Positions 9,008-15,312 of a stretch of 34,885 bases of DNA are shown one piece after another. Source of the DNA: Bacteroidota bacterium (lineage in GTDB: Bacteria > Bacteroidota > Bacteroidia > Flavobacteriales > Flavobacteriaceae); contig JAACDY010000159.1 of NCBI GenBank assembly GCA_009936675.1, positions 1 to 34,885 on the forward strand, written 5' to 3'. Position numbers and translations under genes: made by a program. Under the pieces are notes generated by a model. The model was given only the letters and a program-made list of their open reading frames with translations, did not search any database and was not told where the DNA came from. Numbering within the stretch: the stretch's first letter is position 1; each line of letters begins with the position of its first letter.

Positions 9008-10294
9008 ATGCAATATCAAAGAAGCAGTGCCCTATTCCAATCCGCCCAAAAAGTCATTCCTGGCGGGGTCAATTCCCCCGTCAGAGCCTTCCAAGCGGTG
9101 GGGGGAACTCCCATATTTGTCCAGAAAGCCAAAGGTGCCTACCTCTACGATGAGGATGGCAATACCTTGATCGATTATATCTCCAGTTGGGGACCCATGA
9201 TTCTGGGGCACGCCTTTGAAGCTGTTATTGAAGCAGTAAAAGAAAGGGCCGATCGTGGTACCTCCTATGGCATGCCCACCGAGCTGGAAACCCAAATCGC
9301 GGAATTGGCCGTGCAGATGGTACCCAATATCGACAAAATCCGAATGGTCAACTCCGGAACCGAAGCCTGTATGAGTGCCGTGCGACTGGCCAGAGGCTTT
9401 ACCGGACGGGAAAAGATCATCAAATTTGCCGGATGTTATCACGGCCATTCCGATGCCTTTTTGATTCAGGCTGGAAGCGGTGCCGTTACTTTTGGCGCGC
9501 CCAACAGTCCCGGGGTGACCCAGGGGACTGCCAAAGACACCCTCTTGGCACAATACAACGATTTGGAAAGCGTAAGCCTGCACTTTGAGCAACATCCCGA
9601 ACAAATCGCCGCCATCATCATTGAACCCGTCGCCGGAAATATGGGCTGTATTCCCCCAAAAGCAGGCTTTTTGGAGGGATTGCGAGCACTTTGTGATGAC
9701 CATCAGGCGCTGTTGATTTTTGACGAGGTAATGACCGGTTTTCGCTTGGCCAAAGGTGGTGCGCAGGAAAGCCTAGGGATTGCCGCAGACATCATGACTT
9801 ACGGAAAAGTTCTGGGCGGGGGACTGCCCGTTGGGGCTTTTGCTGCTAGGTCGGAAATAATGAGCCATTTGGCCCCCGAAGGGCCCGTATATCAGGCCGG
9901 AACCCTAAGCGGAAACCCCCTCGCCATGGCCGCCGGTTTTGCCATGCTCAACCACCTCAATGCTCATCCCGAAATATTTCAAAGTCTGAACAATAAAACA
10001 GCCCTGCTCCATCAAGGCATGGCGGAGGTGTTAAACCAAAAAGGCATCCCCTATCAGATCAACCGCTATGGATCCATGTTGTCTCTACATTTTACCGACC
10101 AGGAGGTGGTGGACTTTAAAACCGCCGCTTTGGGCAATAACGATCACTTTAAAAACTACTTCCACGGTATGCTGGAAAGAGGAATATATCTTCCCCCTTC
10201 TGCCTTTGAAAGCTATTTCCTTAATGATACTTTGTCGTTGGAAGACATTGAAAAAACAATTGATGCTTTGGCAAGCGTCATGGCAAAATGGTAG
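9008..10294 (+). CDS. hemL: Glutamate-1-semialdehyde 2,1-aminomutase
   Basis: HemL converts glutamate-1-semialdehyde to 5-aminolevulinate, the C5 route into tetrapyrroles, and uses PLP. The 428-residue product has the family start SSALFQSAQKVIPGGVNSPV, the NSGTEACMSAVRLARG region, FDEVMTGFR, and the PLP lysine K267 in MTYGKVLGGGLPVGAF. The ATG follows the previous stop by one base, so it belongs to the same operon. Length and motifs are complete. Confidence 0.96.
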   Translation: MQYQRSSALFQSAQKVIPGGVNSPVRAFQAVGGTPIFVQKAKGAYLYDEDGNTLIDYISSWGPMILGHAFEAVIEAVKERADRGTSYGMPTELETQIAELAVQMVPNIDKIRMVNSGTEACMSAVRLARGFTGREKIIKFAGCYHGHSDAFLIQAGSGAVTFGAPNSPGVTQGTAKDTLLAQYNDLESVSLHFEQHPEQIAAIIIEPVAGNMGCIPPKAGFLEGLRALCDDHQALLIFDEVMTGFRLAKGGAQESLGIAADIMTYGKVLGGGLPVGAFAARSEIMSHLAPEGPVYQAGTLSGNPLAMAAGFAMLNHLNAHPEIFQSLNNKTALLHQGMAEVLNQKGIPYQINRYGSMLSLHFTDQEVVDFKTAALGNNDHFKNYFHGMLERGIYLPPSAFESYFLNDTLSLEDIEKTIDALASVMAKW

Positions 10295-10425
10295 TTTTTT
10301 CTGTTGTAGATAACGGTGCGGCTATGATCTCGTTGCGGAATCATCCCCAGGTTTATTCCGCCGAAATCCAGCCTTTTGATTTATATTTTAATTTTGGTGA
10401 GGATCAAAACCACAATGAATTATAG
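10288..10425 (+). pseudogene. Short frame overlapping the hemL end, possibly a truncated gene
   Basis: An ATG inside the hemL stop region (ATGGTAG) opens a 45-residue frame starting MVVFSVVDNGAAMISLRNHP and ending EDQNHNEL. The composition looks protein-like and the start arrangement is typical of translational coupling, but I recognise no family. The stop codon lies inside the inverted repeat at the edge of the accessory island, so the frame may be the 5' end of a gene cut off when the island arrived. It could also be a chance frame. Confidence 0.35.
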
Positions 10426-10439
10426 CCATTGTTGTGTGG
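10410..10439 (-). repeat. Short inverted repeat (attC-like) at the hemL-side edge of the island
   Basis: CAATG (10413-10417) pairs with CATTG (10427-10431) across a nine-base loop, and CCA (10410-10412) pairs with TGG (10437-10439) after unpaired bases. The motif ATAGCCATTGT recurs inverted, with one difference, as ACAACGGCTAT at 10923-10933. The second lipoprotein gene therefore sits between inverted copies. Assignment as a recombination site is inference. Confidence 0.35.
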
Positions 10440-10445
10440 CGTTAT

Positions 10446-10898
10446 TTATCTTTTTTCAGCATATTTAAACTTGTCAAATTTTTTCGGAAACTCATTTGTC
10501 AATTCTAATTTATTTGACGTAATAGTGGGTTTGATTTTAATAACTTTAGTTTCGTTATCAATTTCAACTTCGTGTTCACTTCTCATATTTACAACGTCAA
10601 TATGCAAAACTTTAAAATGATGTTTTCCGTTTTTAAGGTTTATAATTACATATTCACTTGGTCTAATTTGTCCAAGAGATTTATTGTTGAGCCAAATATT
10701 CAATCGAGCTGTGTTGTCTATTTTGTGCAAAATATTCGCATCATTATAAATCATAACATTTCCATTCCCCAAATCATTCAGTTCAACATTTTCAATGTTA
10801 GTTTTTATAAATGTATATTCAGATTTAATTGGTTTTAATGCGCAAGAAGTCAACAATATAAAACTTAATGATACGATGATTATTCTGATATTTTTCAT
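10446..10898 (-). CDS. Small lipoprotein, DUF2846-like
   Basis: A 150-residue product with a lipoprotein signal: MKNIRIIIVSLSFILLTSCA has the cysteine at residue 19. The mature middle section (ARLNIWLNNKSLGQIRPSEY followed by VIINLKNGKHHFKV) resembles the DUF2846/PEGA-like pattern in which a bound surface lipoprotein describes a beta-sandwich. The match is by eye and modest. I chose the ATG at 10898; the frame extends upstream into the palindromic region but without a plausible signal there. It lies within the accessory island and is AT-rich compared with hemL. Confidence 0.7.
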   Translation of the reverse strand: MKNIRIIIVSLSFILLTSCALKPIKSEYTFIKTNIENVELNDLGNGNVMIYNDANILHKIDNTARLNIWLNNKSLGQIRPSEYVIINLKNGKHHFKVLHIDVVNMRSEHEVEIDNETKVIKIKPTITSNKLELTNEFPKKFDKFKYAEKR

Positions 10899-10919
10899 TT
10901 TAATGTTTGGGTTTAATGA

Positions 10920-10952
10920 CATACAACGGCTATGAATAAGAATAGTTGTGGG
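10920..10952 (-). repeat. Inverted repeat upstream of the DUF2846-like lipoprotein gene
   Basis: CATACAAC (10920-10927) and GTTGTGGG (10945-10952) are imperfect inverses. CTAT (10930-10933) and ATAG (10942-10945) are also complementary, but overlap the outer arm by one base, so both cannot fully form at once. The shape is similar to a short integron attC core pair, but it is too small to be certain. Confidence 0.3.
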
Positions 10953-11006
10953 TTTGTTACGTCTGATTATCCTAGGGAAAATCCTCGCAAACAAACCCAT
11001 AACTAT
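10942..11006. repeat. Long imperfect palindrome in the accessory island
   Basis: The 17-base arm at 10942-10958 (ATAGTTGTGGGTTTGTT) is inverted at 10990-11006 (AACAAACCCATAACTAT), with only one wobble position. The 31-base centre contains the palindrome CCTAGG. The fold would be a strong cruciform or RNA hairpin. I recall similar GGGTTTGTT...AACAAACCC elements between genes of other Flavobacteriia; that is memory, not a search. Confidence 0.7.
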
Positions 11007-11053
11007 CTTTTTTAAGCTCATAATCGCAATTATTTTTATACGGTCTTATGGGC
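10996..11053 (-). repeat. attC-like site between cassette units
   Basis: Read on the minus strand, GCCCATAAG (plus 11045-11053) opens the element and GTTATGGG (plus 10996-11003) closes it. These are inverse-complementary in seven of eight core positions, as the outer R'' and R' boxes of integron attC sites are. A central hairpin ATAAT-TGCG-ATTAT lies at 11020-11033. Size (58 nt) and arrangement fit attC; the assignment is inference. Confidence 0.4.
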
Positions 11054-11058
11054 TAGTT

Positions 11059-11568
11059 TTAATTACTTACCTCTACCAAATGATTCTTCCATTCAGTCGG
11101 GATTTCGTTCAAGGCGTAAACTTTTAGTTCCTCTTTTTGTACACTCGCGGTAGATTGTACCAAAGTTTCATTTAGGAATTCAGTTTCCAATTTATACATT
11201 GCTCCAGTCGCAGGGTCAATTATTAACATACCTATAAGCCCTCCTTAAAGTATGTTCCCAAAATACCAACCATCAAGTTTAAATTCCACAGGAACAGTTT
11301 TTGTGTCATAACCATTTTTTGTGTAAGTCACTTGGTATCCTGCTTTTCCAAAAAATCCGCTTCCAGCTTTTAGTTTCAAAGTTCCAGGAGTTTGTCCAGA
11401 GAAAATTTCGATGTCTTTTTTATCTTTAATAACAATTTTGGCTTCACTCGGAACACTATTTATTGATATTGTATAACTACTTTTGCTTACAATAGAAGCA
11501 CAACTTGAAAAAAGGAATGTTGAAGCTATAAAAATAGCCATCATTTTGAGGTAAGATTTTTTAATCAT
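11059..11568 (-). pseudogene. Small lipoprotein gene interrupted by an in-frame TAA
   Basis: The first 107 codons encode a lipoprotein: the signal MIKKSYLKMMAIFIAST leads to the lipobox LFSSC, then a PEGA-like stretch (INSVPSEAKIVIKDKKDIEI, GTLKLKAGSGFFGKAGYQV) ending GGWYFGNIL... in spirit with WYFGNIL. Codon 108 is TAA (plus 11245-11247). The same frame then continues for 61 codons, beginning GGLIGMLIIDPATGAMYKLE, to a second TAA at 11059-11061. GNIL-x-GGLIGMLIIDPATGAMYKL is the expected uninterrupted C-terminal core of this lipoprotein family, so the TAA is a nonsense change or a sequencing error. Read as intact, the protein has 169 codons. Confidence 0.8.
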
Positions 11569-11589
11569 TTGTCAATTATTTAAACTTTC

Positions 11590-11673
11590 CTAATCGTAAG
11601 GCTTTTCGGTTTCGCCTCGTTTTTTATAGTGGTTTCTGAACTCCACTTTTTTGAAACTATCTTCGTTGCTCAT
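11590..11673 (-). CDS. Tiny frame of 27 residues, uncertain
   Basis: An ATG opens MSNEDSFKKVEFRNHYKKRG followed by ETEKPYD and a stop. It is charged and hydrophilic, on the same strand as the lipoprotein that starts 21 bases downstream. It could be a small peptide gene, a leader or a remnant of cassette DNA. No family is recognised. Confidence 0.2.
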   Translation of the reverse strand: MSNEDSFKKVEFRNHYKKRGETEKPYD

Positions 11674-11755
11674 TTATTTGTCAAGAAGAGGTATAATTTT
11701 TATTTAAATCCCCTGTTTCTTAAATTCATAATGTTTTTCATCAACTTGCCCATAA

Positions 11756-12013
11756 CTACCGTATATATTCACCTTTATGGTTTTTAATTTTCCCGATTTC
11801 TTGAATCGAAGCTTGGGTGTAGCCTTCAGTAGTCTTGATACTGTTGTGTCCTAACAGAATTTGTATATGCTCTAAATCGATTCCTTGTTTTTGAAGATGT
11901 GTATCAAAACGATGTCTCAATAAATGGACTGAAATAGCAGGGTCAAAAGCAAAGTTTGCTTTGACCATCGCTTGTGGTGGATGAATGTTGGGAATCAACC
12001 GTAGGTTTTTCAT
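11756..12013 (-). pseudogene. Tyrosine recombinase/integrase, C-terminal fragment
   Basis: The 85-residue frame contains the end of a XerC/D- or IntI-like catalytic domain. HLLRHRFDTHLQKQG carries the second catalytic arginine (HxLRH), ILLGHNSIKTTEGYT carries the LGH histidine and the catalytic tyrosine. The N-terminal core-binding domain and the first catalytic arginine are missing, and the region upstream (12014-12146) does not encode them. The family usually runs to about 300 residues, so this is a remnant and very unlikely to be active. Its stop codon touches the GTTATGGGC core at plus 11748-11756. Confidence 0.8.
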
Positions 12014-12091
12014 CTATGGAACAAAATTTAGGGTATTATATTTTACAAAAAAAAGTTTAAAGTTGAAGGGCATGGGAAAATTCTGAGGCAC

Positions 12092-12126
12092 AAAAAAACC
12101 CTTAGCTCCCGCTTGGGGCTAAGGGT
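12092..12126 (-). terminator. Rho-independent terminator after the Spy-like gene
   Basis: ACCCTTAGC (12098-12106) pairs with GCTAAGGGT (12118-12126), extended by CCC/GGG around the loop GCTT after a one-base bulge. The A-run at 12092-12098 provides the U-tract on the minus strand. It ends the 12147-12584 transcript and separates it from the accessory island. Confidence 0.85.
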
Positions 12127-12146
12127 CACTTAAAGCAGTTTTGGGT

Positions 12147-12584
12147 TTATCCCCTTTTGTGAGGACGTCTTTCCTTTTTCATAGCAGGATTTTTCCCTTT
12201 ACCACTTCCACGATGTCTCATGGCCATTCGCTTTTTGTATGCCATTGTTTTTTTCCAGGTCTCGTATTGTTCGGCTGTCAAAATGGATTTCATTTGCTCT
12301 TGTAGGGCCATTAGGTTTTCCGAATGCATTAGCTTTCTGTCATAAACCGACATCTTAGTTTCCTTGGCTTTTTTTTGATGAGTTTCCATCGTTTGGATCT
12401 GATTTTCCAAGACATTTTTAACTGTTCCTTCTTGGTTTTCGGTCAAATCCAATTGCAACCTCAAGGCTTTGGCCTTGAGGACGGCTTGATGTTCGGGACT
12501 CATTTTTTCTCCTTGGTGATGATGCGGTTGGGCCACCATACTCAGGGGTAAAGTCAGCATTAGGGTAAAGAATAGTTTTCTCAT
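12147..12584 (-). CDS. Spy/CpxP-like periplasmic protein
   Basis: A 145-residue protein with the Sec signal MRKLFFTLMLTLPLSMVAQ followed by a His-rich mature start. The rest is helical and charged, with LDLTENQEGTVKNVLENQ and ILTAEQYETWKKTM, which follow the LTxxQ pattern of Spy/CpxP-type proteins, and a very basic C-terminus. Spy-like proteins act as periplasmic chaperones or envelope-stress modulators; the exact role here is unknown. I chose the ATG at 12584 over a TTG at 12626 because it begins the signal peptide. It lies downstream of lysS on the same strand and is followed by a clear terminator. Confidence 0.75.
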   Translation of the reverse strand: MRKLFFTLMLTLPLSMVAQPHHHQGEKMSPEHQAVLKAKALRLQLDLTENQEGTVKNVLENQIQTMETHQKKAKETKMSVYDRKLMHSENLMALQEQMKSILTAEQYETWKKTMAYKKRMAMRHRGSGKGKNPAMKKERRPHKRG

Positions 12585-12669
12585 AGCATATTTTTTGATG
12601 ATACCTTTTGGACGCTCGAAGCGCAATAGGGTTTAATGCTGTAAGAAAACTTTAGTATTTGGAAAGATT

Positions 12670-14364
12670 TTAGGATACAGACTCTACCCAAAGTCCTTGG
12701 TCGTTTTTGGTGACTTTGGCCCTGTTGTTTTTGGTCAGTCCTTTGATGGCCTTATCCCATTTTTTATTGCTTAATCCCGACTGTTCTTTGAGTTGGTTTA
12801 AGCCGACGGGACTTTCTTTTTTAAGTAGATCCAAAATCAGCTTTTCTTCCTCCGAGAGAGGAATGGCTTTTTGCTCGGGTTTCATTTGTGGGAAGAAGAG
12901 TACTTCCTGTATGGAACTGTTGTTGGTCATCAGCATTACCAATCGGTCGATCCCGATCCCAATCCCCGAAGTGGGGGGCATACCGTATTCCAAAGCTCTA
13001 AGAAAATCTTGGTCGATAAACATGGCTTCGTCGTCTCCTTTTTCGCTCAAAGCCAGTTGGGCCTCAAATCGTTCGCGTTGATCCAAGGGATCGTTCAATT
13101 CCGAATAGGCATTGGCGAGTTCTTTACCATTGACCATCAACTCAAAGCGCTCGGTCAATTTGGGATTGTCGCGGTGTTCTTTGGTCAGCGGACTCATGGA
13201 TTTGGGATAGTCAATGATAAAGGTGGGTTGAATGTAGTGGTGTTCACACTTTTCTCCAAAAATCTCATCGATCAATTTGCCTTCACCCATGGTGTCGTCC
13301 ACTTCGATGCCCAAATTTTTTGCGGTGACTCTGAGTTGGTTTTCGTCCATTTTGGATACATCGATCCCGGTGTGAATCTGAATGGCCTCCAAAATGGGAA
13401 CCCGAGGATAGGGAGCCTTAAAATCAATGGTATTGTCTCCCACAGTGAGTGAGGTAGTTCCGTGGGTATCTTGCGCCACTTTTTCCAACAAACTTTCTGT
13501 CATCTCCATCATCCAGAAATAATCTTTGTAGGCAACATACAATTCCATAACAGTAAACTCGGGGTTGTGGGTTCGATCCATTCCCTCGTTTCTAAAATCT
13601 TTGGCAAATTCATAGACGCCATCAAACCCCCCTACGATGAGTCGTTTGAGGTACAATTCGTTGGCAATTCGAAGGTATAGCGGGACATTGAGGGCGTTAT
13701 GGTGGGTCAGAAAGGGTTTGGCTGCGGCCCCTCCGGGGATGGGTTGAAGGATGGGGGTTTCGACCTCGAGCCAGCCTTTTTGGTTAAGAAAACTGCGGAT
13801 GCTGCTGGTGATTTTGGTTCGTTTGACAAAGGTATCTTTGACTTTGGGATTGACGATCAAATCCACATAGCGCTGTCGGTAGCGCAGTTCGGGATCGTTG
13901 AATTCGTCATATACATTTCCTTCGGCATCGGTTTTGGGCAAGGGCAGAGGACGCAGGGTTTTGTTCAGCAGTTCAAAGGATTGAACCATGATGGTCTTTT
14001 CCCCTACCTGAGTGGTAAACAGATTTCCTTTTAACCCGATGATGTCGCCAATGTCGAGTAGTTTTTTATACACATCATTGTAGAGGGCTTTGTCCTCTCC
14101 CGGGCAAATCTCGTCCCGATTAAAATAGACCTGAATCCTACCATGACTGTCTTGCACTTCGGCAAAACTGGCTTTTCCTTGAATCCTTCGTGACATCAAC
14201 CGTCCAGCGATGGTAACGCTTTTGCCTTCTTCGAAATTATTTTTGATGCTGTCAGAATTTGCATCTATAGGAAATAAGGCTGCGGGATAGGGATTGATGC
14301 CCAATTCTCGCAGTGCCTTTAGTTTTTCTCTTCTTACTTGTTCTTGCTCTGAAAGTGCTGCCAT
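12670..14364 (-). CDS. lysS: Lysine--tRNA ligase (class II)
   Basis: LysRS charges tRNA-Lys. The 564-residue product has the N-terminal OB anticodon-binding domain (VTIAGRLMSRRIQGKASFAE), class II motif 2 FRNEGMDRTHNPEF and motif 3 GIGIGIDRLVMLM. After the usual end near FFPQMKPEQ (about residue 490) comes a C-terminal extension of about 70 residues that looks like a winged helix (LSEEEKLILDLLKKESPVGL). Many bacterial LysRS proteins stop near 500 residues. I chose the ATG at 14364, 18 bases downstream of a consensus promoter. Confidence 0.95.
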   Translation of the reverse strand: MAALSEQEQVRREKLKALRELGINPYPAALFPIDANSDSIKNNFEEGKSVTIAGRLMSRRIQGKASFAEVQDSHGRIQVYFNRDEICPGEDKALYNDVYKKLLDIGDIIGLKGNLFTTQVGEKTIMVQSFELLNKTLRPLPLPKTDAEGNVYDEFNDPELRYRQRYVDLIVNPKVKDTFVKRTKITSSIRSFLNQKGWLEVETPILQPIPGGAAAKPFLTHHNALNVPLYLRIANELYLKRLIVGGFDGVYEFAKDFRNEGMDRTHNPEFTVMELYVAYKDYFWMMEMTESLLEKVAQDTHGTTSLTVGDNTIDFKAPYPRVPILEAIQIHTGIDVSKMDENQLRVTAKNLGIEVDDTMGEGKLIDEIFGEKCEHHYIQPTFIIDYPKSMSPLTKEHRDNPKLTERFELMVNGKELANAYSELNDPLDQRERFEAQLALSEKGDDEAMFIDQDFLRALEYGMPPTSGIGIGIDRLVMLMTNNSSIQEVLFFPQMKPEQKAIPLSEEEKLILDLLKKESPVGLNQLKEQSGLSNKKWDKAIKGLTKNNRAKVTKNDQGLWVESVS

Positions 14365-14382
14365 AAGGCCTTTTGATTTGTG

Positions 14383-14417
14383 CAAAGATAATCAGACTAA
14401 AGTAATCGGGAATCAAA
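14383..14417 (-). promoter_or_regulatory. Promoter of lysS
   Basis: On the minus strand TTTG (plus 14414-14417) is followed after 23 bases by TATCTTTG (plus 14383-14390). Both boxes fit the Bacteroidota consensus, the spacing being at the long limit. The lysS ATG follows 18 bases later. Confidence 0.65.
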
Positions 14418-14422
14418 TTTCC

Positions 14423-14430
14423 TATCTTTG
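14423..14430 (+). promoter_or_regulatory. -7 box TATCTTTG for the yqaE-lipB unit
   Basis: An exact TAnnTTTG match on the plus strand, ten bases before the TTG start at 14441. It mirrors the lysS -7 box: GCAAAGATA at 14382-14390 is inverted as TATCTTTGC at 14423-14431. The upstream -33 TTG is not evident. Confidence 0.5.
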
Positions 14431-14440
14431 CCAAAAGCAT

Positions 14441-14614
14441 TTGATTTTGAGTTTTTGGCGTGTCCTTTTATCGATTCTTTTCCCTCCCTTGGCTGTCGTT
14501 GATCAAGGTTGTGGCTCTGTCCTCATCGTCTTTTTACTGACCCTTTGCGGTTGGGTTACCGGAGTGATTGCCGCTTTGGTGATTTTGAACAATCCCGATC
14601 GTTGGGTAACATGA
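14441..14614 (+). CDS. YqaE/Pmp3 family small membrane protein
   Basis: A 57-residue hydrophobic peptide with the family pattern WRVLLSILFPPLAVVDQGCG in the first half and FLLTLCGWVTGVIAALVILN in the second. These give two membrane helices at about residues 5-22 and 28-50. The usual GWxPG is GWVTG here. The family (PF01679) is linked to membrane potential and stress in yeast; its bacterial role is unclear. Only non-ATG starts fit: TTG at 14441, or TTG at 14447. The TGA stop overlaps the lipB ATG (ATGA), so the two are translationally coupled. Confidence 0.8.
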   Translation: MILSFWRVLLSILFPPLAVVDQGCGSVLIVFLLTLCGWVTGVIAALVILNNPDRWVT

Positions 14615-15312
14615 TGAACAAAAAAGTTAGAGTTTCAGATTGGGGTTTGCTCTCCTACGGAGAGGCATGGGAACGGCAAGAGGAAATTTTTTCTCAAGTC
14701 ATTGCCCTTAAAAGGGAAAATCGAAAGCTGGAGCGACCTTTTCCTACAGACAATCACCTTTTTTTGGTAACCCACCCTCCTGTTTTTACCATTGGTAAAA
14801 GTGGAAAAATGGAGCATTTGCTGTTGAATGAAAAGGAGTTGGAAGCCAAAGACATTTCCTTTTTTAGAACCAATCGTGGGGGAGACATTACTTTTCACGG
14901 TCCGGGACAAATTGTGGGTTATCCAATTTTGGATTTGGATAATTTTTTTACCGACATTCACAAATACTTGCGATACTTAGAAGAGGTGATCATAAGAACC
15001 CTATCCGATTATGGTCTCCACGGCGCGAGAAGTGACGGCGAGACTGGGGTTTGGTTGGATTTGGACACTCCCTTTGCCCGCAAAGTATGTGCTATGGGAG
15101 TGAGAGCCAGTCGCTGGGTGACCATGCACGGATTTGCACTCAACGTCAATACCGACTTGTCTTATTTCGATCATATTGTCCCTTGTGGGATTCAAGGAAA
15201 AGGGGTGACCTCAATGGCTCAAGAATTAAATAAATCATTGGACACCCAAGAGGTCAAGGATCGGATTTTGACTCACTTCTCAGAAATATTTGAAGCAGAA
15301 ATGATCAGTTGA
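14611..15312 (+). CDS. lipB: Octanoyl-(acyl-carrier-protein):protein N-octanoyltransferase
   Basis: LipB moves octanoyl groups from ACP to lipoyl domains of 2-oxoacid dehydrogenases and the glycine cleavage H protein. The 233-residue product has NRGGDITFHGPGQIVGYPIL, the catalytic lysine K158 in ARKVCAMG and the catalytic cysteine C192 in VPCGI, followed by GVTSM. I chose the ATG at 14611, which overlaps the yqaE stop by four bases; a second ATG at 14614 is equally possible. The 3' end overlaps the convergent lipoprotein gene by eight bases. Confidence 0.95.
   Translation: MMNKKVRVSDWGLLSYGEAWERQEEIFSQVIALKRENRKLERPFPTDNHLFLVTHPPVFTIGKSGKMEHLLLNEKELEAKDISFFRTNRGGDITFHGPGQIVGYPILDLDNFFTDIHKYLRYLEEVIIRTLSDYGLHGARSDGETGVWLDLDTPFARKVCAMGVRASRWVTMHGFALNVNTDLSYFDHIVPCGIQGKGVTSMAQELNKSLDTQEVKDRILTHFSEIFEAEMIS

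Larger units (their letters stand above)
10408..12013 (-). mobile_element. Decayed integron-like cassette island (recombinase remnant plus lipoprotein units)
   Basis: Between hemL and the Spy-like gene lies a visibly more AT-rich block. On the minus strand it holds, in order, the C-terminal part of a tyrosine recombinase, a tiny frame, a broken lipoprotein gene, a second lipoprotein gene, and short inverted repeats between them. The core GTTATGGG occurs at the recombinase stop codon (plus 11748-11755) and again at plus 10996-11003. This bounds a 752-bp unit like a gene cassette. Inverted repeats at 10410-10439 and 10920-10952 flank the second lipoprotein gene. The integron reading is inference: the repeats are diverged from canonical attC and the recombinase is only a fragment. 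Confidence 0.45.

Noticed and set aside
9032..9703. 223-codon minus-strand frame opposite hemL
   Set aside because: It lies wholly inside hemL, whose motifs are complete, and its translation shows no family features.
11228..11246. AGGAGG followed by ATG just after the internal TAA of the lipoprotein gene, suggesting an independent downstream gene
   Set aside because: The sequence before the ATG (GGLIG) is part of the conserved family reading and the product would lack a signal peptide, so an interrupted single gene is the simpler view.
11756..12013. Functional integrase
   Set aside because: The frame lacks the core-binding domain and the first catalytic arginine, and upstream DNA does not supply them.
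12871..13452. 193-codon plus-strand frame opposite lysS
   Set aside because: Antisense shadow of a complete lysS; no independent promoter or motif.
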